From the NCBI GenBank assembly GCA_002315875.1, contig DCIL01000057.1:3431-13882 (forward strand): 10,452 bases of DNA, given 5' to 3'. This DNA comes from Verrucomicrobia bacterium UBA1727 (GTDB lineage Bacteria > Verrucomicrobiota > Kiritimatiellia > RFP12 > UBA1067). The stretch's first letter is position 1. Each line of letters starts with the position of its first letter. Shown in pieces: positions 6,227-10,452 of this stretch. Under the pieces are notes generated by a model. It saw only the letters and a program-made list of their open reading frames with translations. It searched no databases and was not told the DNA's origin. The translations under genes were made by a program, and so were the position numbers.

Positions 6227-9201
6227 GGGTTGATTTTTGTTGTGTATTGGTGGCGGTCGCGATCCGGTTCGTCGGAATCGCTGCGGTCGAAAATGTTCCG
6301 GGCAATCAATCGGATATCGAGAATTACAAATCGCGCATTCGGACTACGGAATATGCCGGATGCGAGGCGCGCACGGCGCCCGACTGGTTGAAGAGGGGTT
6401 TCATCTATCAGATCAATCCGCGCGCGTTCTCGCCGGAGGGCAATCTGCGAGGGGCGACGGCGCGTCTTTCGCTGGTAAAGGACGCGGGTGCGACCATCGT
6501 TTATCTGATGCCGGTGAATGTGCTCAGCACGGCGACCAACCATTTCAGCGAACTCGTTCACAAGCTTGGTGACCCGAAGGGCTTCTACAGTCCAAAGGAT
6601 TATTTCAATGCCGAGCCGGATTTCGGGACGAATGAGGATCGTGACGCCTTCGTTCGTGAAGTTCATCGGCTCGGGATGAAGGTTATCTTCGATATCGTAT
6701 TCTATCATTGCGGATGGGACGCGTGCTTTCTCGCAGTGCATCCTGACTATGTCAAGCGCAATTCCGACGGAACGATCGTCCCTGGCAAGTGGGGACGTCC
6801 CGTTCTCAATTTCGATAATCCCGTTGCGCGCGAATATCTGTATGGCGTGCTGATGCATCTGGTGAAGGATGTCGGAGTCGATGGTTTCCGTTGCGATGTG
6901 TCGGAGTTGATACCGATTGATTTCTGGGAAGAGGCCCATCGCCGCCTTTCGTCCGTCAAACCCGAGGTGGTGCTTCTTTGCGAGGGTTATGGATGCCCCG
7001 GAGAGCAATGCGCCGGCTTTGACGCGTGCTATGACTGGCCAGGCATGGAAGCGTTGCGGGGTGCTCTTGACGGACGGCGCAAGGTGAGCGACATTCGTCG
7101 TGAATGGAAAACCAAGCGTACGCACTGCGAAAGGAAGGCGCGCTTTCTTAGGTATCTCGAAAATCACGACGAGACTGATGCCTCGCAGAACAAGGGGCCA
7201 CGCGGAGATAGTGACGAACGTTGGGGATGCCGGCTTTTTGAGGCGGGGTTATTCTACTGTTTCACGTCCGATGGCATCCCATTCCTGTTCAACGGCAATG
7301 AATTCGCAGACACGTCCTTCCAGCGGATGCTTCTGAAAACGCCTGTCGACTGGGCTCAGCGCGATACGACGGAAGGGCGGCGTCGTCTGTCGTTCGTGCG
7401 AAAGTTCTCGGCCTTGAGGATGTCTGATTCCGCCTTTTCAACGGATGCCGAGATGGTATGGCTCGATAATGACGCACCGGACAGTGTCCTTTCCTACGAG
7501 CGCGTATCGCCGGACGGTTCTTCGCGGCATCTCTGCATCGTCAATCTCAGCAAACACCGAGTGAAGGTGCAGGTGCAGAACCGCGGTAGCTTTGATCTTG
7601 CGCCAGCCGAGTATTTGGATCGCGCCGTATTCACGACTTCAGTCGAGCCGCTTCCGAACGAGAAGTGGTGGGGCGCGACTTTCAATTTCGGAGATCGACT
7701 TCCCTTTGCCGCGGATGAAAAGAAGGTTGATATCGGAAGCTGCGGAGGTGCCGCCGCGCCGCTTCTCGTGTCGAGCGAGGGACGCTACGTGTGGAGTGAT
7801 CGTCCGTTCTCGTTCGCCTTCGAGAAGGGTGTGCTCAAACTCGAGTCGTCCTTTGAGAAGCTTTCGCCGACTGTCGCCGGCAAGACGCTCAAGTCCGCCT
7901 ATCTCGCTGCCGCTGCAAGGCATTTTCCGTTCACCAGCACGATTCCGGCCGAACTTCTCTTTACGAAACCTCAGTGGAACAACTGGATTGAGATCGCCAT
8001 TCAGGGCACGAGTCAGTCCACGGTTGACGCCTACACCGAGGCGCTCGCGAAGAGCGGTTTCCCCTGCGGCGTCTATATGATGGACGGCGGGTGGCTCAAT
8101 CGTTCGGGAAGTTTCCAGTTCAACCGCGAGCGCTTTCCCGATCCGAAGGGAATGTTCGCGCGCATTCATGAGAAGGGCTGGAAGTCGATGATCTGGATAT
8201 CCCACTTCGTCGCTCCCGAAGGCGGCGATTTCATCCGCCTCAGACACGGCAGGGGCTATACGCTTGATGGACTCGATGTGCTCGCTTACAGCAAGTTCAA
8301 CGATAGTTGTCGGAGCTGGCCTGGCAAGGAGGCGAAGGCGCCGGGTGTCATCTGGTGGTGGAGCGGCATCAGCTGCACGTGGGATCTGACCTATCAGCCC
8401 GGATGGGATGACTATGTCAGCAAGCTCAAGCGCTTTGCCGCGGAGTATGGCATCGACGGGTACAAGTTCGACGCGGGCGATGTGAAGACCCTCGATGACA
8501 GCTTGCGTTTCCATGATCCCGAGAAGCGAGGATGCGATTTCGTGCACGATTACGTGCGTATCGGCGCGGAGTATTTTCCGTACAGCGAGTATCGCGTCGC
8601 CTGGGGTAATGGCGGACAACCGTTCATGCTGCGTCTCCACGATCGCCATCATTCCTGGAAGGACCTCGCCGGCGTCAGCGGTTATGTGCAGACGTGCGGA
8701 CTTCTCGGCTATCCGTACGTGGTGGCGGACATGGTAGGTGGCGGCGAAGCGGGAACGTTCCGTCCCGGCAGCTTCTTCAGCGAAAAGCTCTTCGTCCGTT
8801 CTGCCGCGCTCCTTTCGCTTCATCCGATGATGCAGTTCTCGGCGGCACCGTGGCGCTATCTTTCGAAGGAAAATCTTGAGCACTGTCGCGCGTTTGCCGA
8901 GCTTCACGTCCAATTCGCGCCATACATTCTCGAGCTCGCCCGCCATGCGTCCAAAACCGGCGAACCGATCGTCCGTTCGATGGAATACGAATTTCCTCAT
9001 CAGGGTTTCGCGCGGCCGATGGTGCAGTTCATGCTGGGGTCGAAGTGGCTGGTGGCGCCGGTCGTCTCCGAGGATGATTCGGTCACCGTCGAGTTGCCGT
9101 CAGGCACTTGGCGGGACGATCTCGGCGAGACCCACATCGGTCCCAAGAAGTTCACGCTCAAGAACGTCCCGCTCTCCCGCCTCCCCCGCTACGAACGATA
9201 G
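6223..9201 (+). CDS. Bifunctional GH13-GH31 fusion glycosidase, probably exported
   Basis: This is one uninterrupted 992-residue frame. The N-terminus (1-22) is hydrophobic and signal-like, although Arg15 interrupts it. Residues about 57-470 are a GH13 alpha-amylase-superfamily barrel plus beta domain. Its motifs are DIVFYH (157-162), GFRCDVSE (221-228, nucleophile D225), LLCEGYG (251-257, acid/base E254) and YLENHD (311-316, D316). All three carboxylates are present, but the usual Asn before H162 is Tyr161. From about 475, WWGATFNFGDRLPF and PLLVSSEGRYVW mark a GH31 N-terminal beta domain. The GH31 barrel follows, with YMMDGGW (618-624), DGYKFDAGD (745-753, nucleophile D750) and LRLHDRHHSW (803-812, acid/base D807). 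GYPYVVADMVGGG (829-841) resembles MYORG-type GH31 enzymes. No ATG lies at the junction, so the GH31 half has no start of its own. It should act on alpha-glycosides, with each half taking a different linkage or step; that is inference. The start overlaps the transporter stop by 4 nt, with AAGG (6215-6218) as ribosome site. Confidence 0.93.
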   Translation: MRVDFCCVLVAVAIRFVGIAAVENVPGNQSDIENYKSRIRTTEYAGCEARTAPDWLKRGFIYQINPRAFSPEGNLRGATARLSLVKDAGATIVYLMPVNVLSTATNHFSELVHKLGDPKGFYSPKDYFNAEPDFGTNEDRDAFVREVHRLGMKVIFDIVFYHCGWDACFLAVHPDYVKRNSDGTIVPGKWGRPVLNFDNPVAREYLYGVLMHLVKDVGVDGFRCDVSELIPIDFWEEAHRRLSSVKPEVVLLCEGYGCPGEQCAGFDACYDWPGMEALRGALDGRRKVSDIRREWKTKRTHCERKARFLRYLENHDETDASQNKGPRGDSDERWGCRLFEAGLFYCFTSDGIPFLFNGNEFADTSFQRMLLKTPVDWAQRDTTEGRRRLSFVRKFSALRMSDSAFSTDAEMVWLDNDAPDSVLSYERVSPDGSSRHLCIVNLSKHRVKVQVQNRGSFDLAPAEYLDRAVFTTSVEPLPNEKWWGATFNFGDRLPFAADEKKVDIGSCGGAAAPLLVSSEGRYVWSDRPFSFAFEKGVLKLESSFEKLSPTVAGKTLKSAYLAAAARHFPFTSTIPAELLFTKPQWNNWIEIAIQGTSQSTVDAYTEALAKSGFPCGVYMMDGGWLNRSGSFQFNRERFPDPKGMFARIHEKGWKSMIWISHFVAPEGGDFIRLRHGRGYTLDGLDVLAYSKFNDSCRSWPGKEAKAPGVIWWWSGISCTWDLTYQPGWDDYVSKLKRFAAEYGIDGYKFDAGDVKTLDDSLRFHDPEKRGCDFVHDYVRIGAEYFPYSEYRVAWGNGGQPFMLRLHDRHHSWKDLAGVSGYVQTCGLLGYPYVVADMVGGGEAGTFRPGSFFSEKLFVRSAALLSLHPMMQFSAAPWRYLSKENLEHCRAFAELHVQFAPYILELARHASKTGEPIVRSMEYEFPHQGFARPMVQFMLGSKWLVAPVVSEDDSVTVELPSGTWRDDLGETHIGPKKFTLKNVPLSRLPRYER

Positions 9202-9230
9202 GCAGAGGAAGAATTTCGTGATTTACCATC

Positions 9231-9259
9231 TTGTAGTCAAAACGACATTATGATATAAT
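9231..9259 (+). promoter_or_regulatory. Extended -10 sigma-70-type promoter of the Nudix regulator gene
   Basis: A perfect TATAAT (9254-9259) is preceded by TG at the extended -10 position (TGATATAAT, 9251-9259). A weak -35, TTGTAG (9231-9236), lies at the ideal 17-nt spacing. Transcription should start near 9266, giving a leader of about 30 nt. The region is AT-rich against a GC-rich background. No hairpin terminator for the upstream glycosidase is visible between 9202 and 9231. Confidence 0.75.
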
Positions 9260-9277
9260 ACACTCACTTAGTCAAAA
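9234..9277 (+). promoter_or_regulatory. Pair of 9-nt direct repeats TAGTCAAAA flanking the promoter, candidate operator
   Basis: TAGTCAAAA occurs at 9234-9242, overlapping the -35 element and spacer, and again at 9269-9277, just after the predicted start point. The copies are 35 nt apart. A regulator bound at both could block polymerase or loop the promoter. The adjacent gene encodes an NrtR-like DNA-binding protein, so autoregulation is a fair guess. Known NrtR operators are palindromes, and this direct-repeat layout does not match that. Confidence 0.5.
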
Positions 9278-9282
9278 AAGCA
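9271..9282 (+). repeat. Shared leader element GTCAAAAAAGCA, copy 1
   Basis: These 12 nt are identical to 10288-10299. This copy lies about 5 nt after the predicted transcription start of the Nudix gene. Similarity continues with TAAAGA here against ATAAGA in copy 2. Confidence 0.8.
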
Positions 9283-9297
9283 TAAAGACAATCTGCC

Positions 9298-10173
9298 ATG
9301 AATAAGCTTACAAAAGACGATGAACTGAAGGTGTTGAAATATCGCAAGACGCTTGGTAAGTATCCGAAGCCGAGTGTTACGGCGGACATCATTGCGGTGC
9401 GTCCGGCGTATGGTGAACTCGGTGAAAGTCAGTGGCGCGAGAATCCTAAGTTTGCCCTGGAGGTTCTTCTGATCAAGCGCGGACAGTGGCCGTATGAGGG
9501 GTGCTGGGCGCTTCCGGGCGGCTTCATTCGTCCCACGGAATCTGTCGAGGAGGGCGCTCGCCGTGAACTCATGGAAGAGACGGCGCTGGTGGCGGATCGT
9601 CTGCTGCCGATCGGCGTCTTTTCGGATCCCTCGCGTGATATGCGTGCGTGGATAATCTCGAACGCGTTTGTATCCGTTCACAAGCGCGGAGAAGGAACCG
9701 AGGTGAAGGGCGGGGATGATGCTGCCGAGGCGAAATGGCTGCGCGTTGAGTTTCCGACAATCGGAAACGATTGCTTCAATCTTCCGTTCAAGGATGGCGA
9801 CAAGTCGGTCTTCACCCTGAGCGGAACATACGAGGCGGCGGATTTCGGCGGCGGACGCGTTGTGAAAGTGGATAAGAACCCCCTGGCGTTCGATCATGCG
9901 GAGATCATTGCGCAGGCATTCCTGCGGATGCGCTCGTATGATACGCGCAAGCTCGTGTTCTTCTTCTTGCCGGAGAAGTTCACCCTTGGGGCTTACATCG
10001 GCGTTTACCAGTACCTCACGCGGTACTCAATCGAACCGTGGAACGTGCCGAACTTCCGTCGTCAGCTGACGGCGACCAGAGATCCGCTTCTTGAGGTGTG
10101 CGAGGGCGAGTATGAAGGTGAGGGCCGGGGGCATTGCGCTGCAAAGTTGTATCGGAGACGCACGGCTGAATGA
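9298..10173 (+). CDS. Nudix hydrolase domain plus winged-helix domain, NrtR-like transcriptional regulator
   Basis: The protein has 291 residues. Residues about 25-190 form a Nudix fold with an intact Nudix box, G75-x5-E81-x7-REL-x-EE (89-94), except that Thr95 replaces the usual Gly. ALPGGFIRP (71-79) leads into it. Residues about 198-291 match the winged-helix tail of Nudix-related regulators: DHAEIIAQAFLRMR, FLPEKFTLGAYIGVYQYL (223-240), NFRRQL (252-257) and a final AAKLYRRR. Proteins of this build (NrtR, AraR of Bacteroidetes) sense ADP-ribose or sugar derivatives and repress or activate NAD or sugar genes. Many regulators have a degenerate Nudix box, so the near-complete box here leaves enzymatic activity possible. 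It follows the sugar cassette but has its own promoter. No Shine-Dalgarno is visible before ATG 9298. Its targets could include the gene at 10341 or the upstream cassette. Confidence 0.9.
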   Translation: MNKLTKDDELKVLKYRKTLGKYPKPSVTADIIAVRPAYGELGESQWRENPKFALEVLLIKRGQWPYEGCWALPGGFIRPTESVEEGARRELMEETALVADRLLPIGVFSDPSRDMRAWIISNAFVSVHKRGEGTEVKGGDDAAEAKWLRVEFPTIGNDCFNLPFKDGDKSVFTLSGTYEAADFGGGRVVKVDKNPLAFDHAEIIAQAFLRMRSYDTRKLVFFFLPEKFTLGAYIGVYQYLTRYSIEPWNVPNFRRQLTATRDPLLEVCEGEYEGEGRGHCAAKLYRRRTAE

Positions 10174-10194
10174 TCTGCAGAATTTGATGACGAA

Positions 10195-10209
10195 CGTCAA
10201 AGTTTGACG
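10195..10209. promoter_or_regulatory. Perfect inverted repeat CGTCAAA-G-TTTGACG, candidate activator site
   Basis: Two 7-nt arms (10195-10201 and 10203-10209) pair perfectly around one base, and a further related half, TTTGATGACG, lies at 10183-10192. The centre is about 52 nt before the -24 element and some 77 nt before the predicted start. That is within the range where sigma-54 activators (bacterial enhancer-binding proteins) bind. A one-base loop makes an RNA hairpin terminator unlikely, and no T-run follows. Confidence 0.6.
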
Positions 10210-10252
10210 AAAGGCTGTCCGAAATAGCTTGGAAATAAGGGTGAAAAGGTGT

Positions 10253-10268
10253 TGGCACGCGCTTTGCA
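10253..10268 (+). promoter_or_regulatory. Sigma-54 (RpoN) -24/-12 promoter
   Basis: TGGCACGCGCTTTGCA fits the sigma-54 consensus TGGCAC-N5-TTGCA. The invariant GG (10254-10255) and GC (10266-10267) are separated by exactly 10 nt, and a T precedes the motif. Transcription should start near 10279, 62 nt before the ATG at 10341. Such promoters need an ATP-dependent activator bound upstream; the inverted repeat at 10195-10209 is a candidate site. Confidence 0.85.
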
Positions 10269-10287
10269 TGTAGTTTTTTGTCAAGTG

Positions 10288-10299
10288 GTCAAAAAAGCA
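10288..10299 (+). repeat. Shared leader element GTCAAAAAAGCA, copy 2
   Basis: Identical to 9271-9282. It lies about 9 nt after the predicted sigma-54 transcription start, and a partial copy, GTCAA, stands just before it at 10280-10284. Confidence 0.8.
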
Positions 10300-10340
10300 A
10301 TAAGAATAAATTACAGCATCAAGGCATGAGGAGAATAACA

Positions 10341-10452
10341 ATGAGAACCTACGATCCGGCGATTTCCGCAAATAAAGAACACAACAACGATGATTCGCCG
10401 AGGGCGATGGTGAAGCGTATGAAGGCGCTCGCAAAGAAGATGCACAAGCGCG
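10341..10452 (+). CDS. Unrecognised basic protein, N-terminal 37 codons, 3' end outside window
   Basis: An open frame starts at ATG 10341 behind a strong Shine-Dalgarno GAGGAG (10328-10333, 7-nt spacing), and the sigma-54 promoter lies upstream. The visible part begins MRTYDPAISANKEHNNDDSP and then becomes rich in Lys, Arg and Met (VKRMKALAKKMHKR). There is no signal peptide or known motif in it. The frame is cut after ...K-R and one G of the next codon. A basic stretch ending in KR before Gly is also how type IV prepilin leaders end, and pilin genes often use sigma-54, but 37 residues would be a long leader, so I leave the product open. That it is a real gene rests on the promoter, the ribosome site and the open frame together. 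Confidence 0.65.
   Translation, partial: MRTYDPAISANKEHNNDDSPRAMVKRMKALAKKMHKR

Noticed and set aside
7639..9000. Antisense open frame of 453 codons opposite the GH31 half
   Set aside because: The sense strand carries a complete catalytic domain. The antisense product has no recognisable motif and is a GC-driven shadow.
10195..10209. Inverted repeat as a transcription terminator for the Nudix gene
   Set aside because: The loop would be one base and no T-run follows. Its place upstream of a sigma-54 promoter suits a protein-binding site better.
1..10452. CRISPR arrays, tRNA or rRNA genes, insertion sequences
   Set aside because: No spaced repeat array, cloverleaf-like segment, transposase frame or terminal inverted repeat was seen on either strand.

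Overview
The window looks like a chromosomal segment of a moderately GC-rich anaerobic bacterium that degrades polysaccharides. The style fits the PVC superphylum (Kiritimatiellota, Lentisphaerota or Verrucomicrobiota), judging by the secreted glycosidases, some starts that lack a Shine-Dalgarno, and a sigma-54 promoter. This placement is an impression, not a demonstration. All recognised genes lie on the + strand: eight complete and two cut by the window edges.

Region 1 (1-4041) is a tightly packed run. It starts with the C-terminal end of an FAD-linked oxidase of the GlcD / D-lactate dehydrogenase / alkyl-DHAP synthase type. A 48-nt all-purine heptamer repeat follows, then an Fe-S protein of the GlcF/HdrD-like group with a partly degenerated cysteine set. 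Next come RdgB/HAM1 nucleotide-pool sanitation, family 1 uracil-DNA glycosylase, and an exported GH5-like glycosidase. From the Fe-S gene onward the genes overlap or lie within 5 nt of each other, which suggests one translationally coupled operon mixing redox, DNA-quality and glycan functions.

Region 2 (4089-9201) is a sugar-use cassette. It holds a class II ketose-bisphosphate aldolase (FbaA/GatY/KbaY type), a 12-helix MFS transporter with a His-rich central loop, and a 992-residue apparently exported protein. That protein joins a complete GH13 (alpha-amylase superfamily) domain to a complete GH31 domain in one uninterrupted frame. The transporter and the fusion overlap by ATGA. The GH31 half resembles the MYORG-like branch, so an alpha-galactoside or other alpha-glycoside route is a reasonable guess.

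Region 3 (9202-10452) is regulatory. An extended -10 promoter drives a Nudix plus winged-helix (NrtR-like) regulator. Behind it lies a 167-nt gap with a textbook -24/-12 sigma-54 promoter, an upstream 15-nt perfect inverted repeat that could bind an activator, and the first 37 codons of an unrecognised Lys/Arg-rich protein. A 12-nt element, GTCAAAAAAGCA, sits just after the predicted transcription start of both this gene and the Nudix gene.

The two strongest candidates for something new are the GH13-GH31 fusion enzyme and the shared GTCAAA-type elements linking the Nudix-regulator promoter to the sigma-54 promoter.
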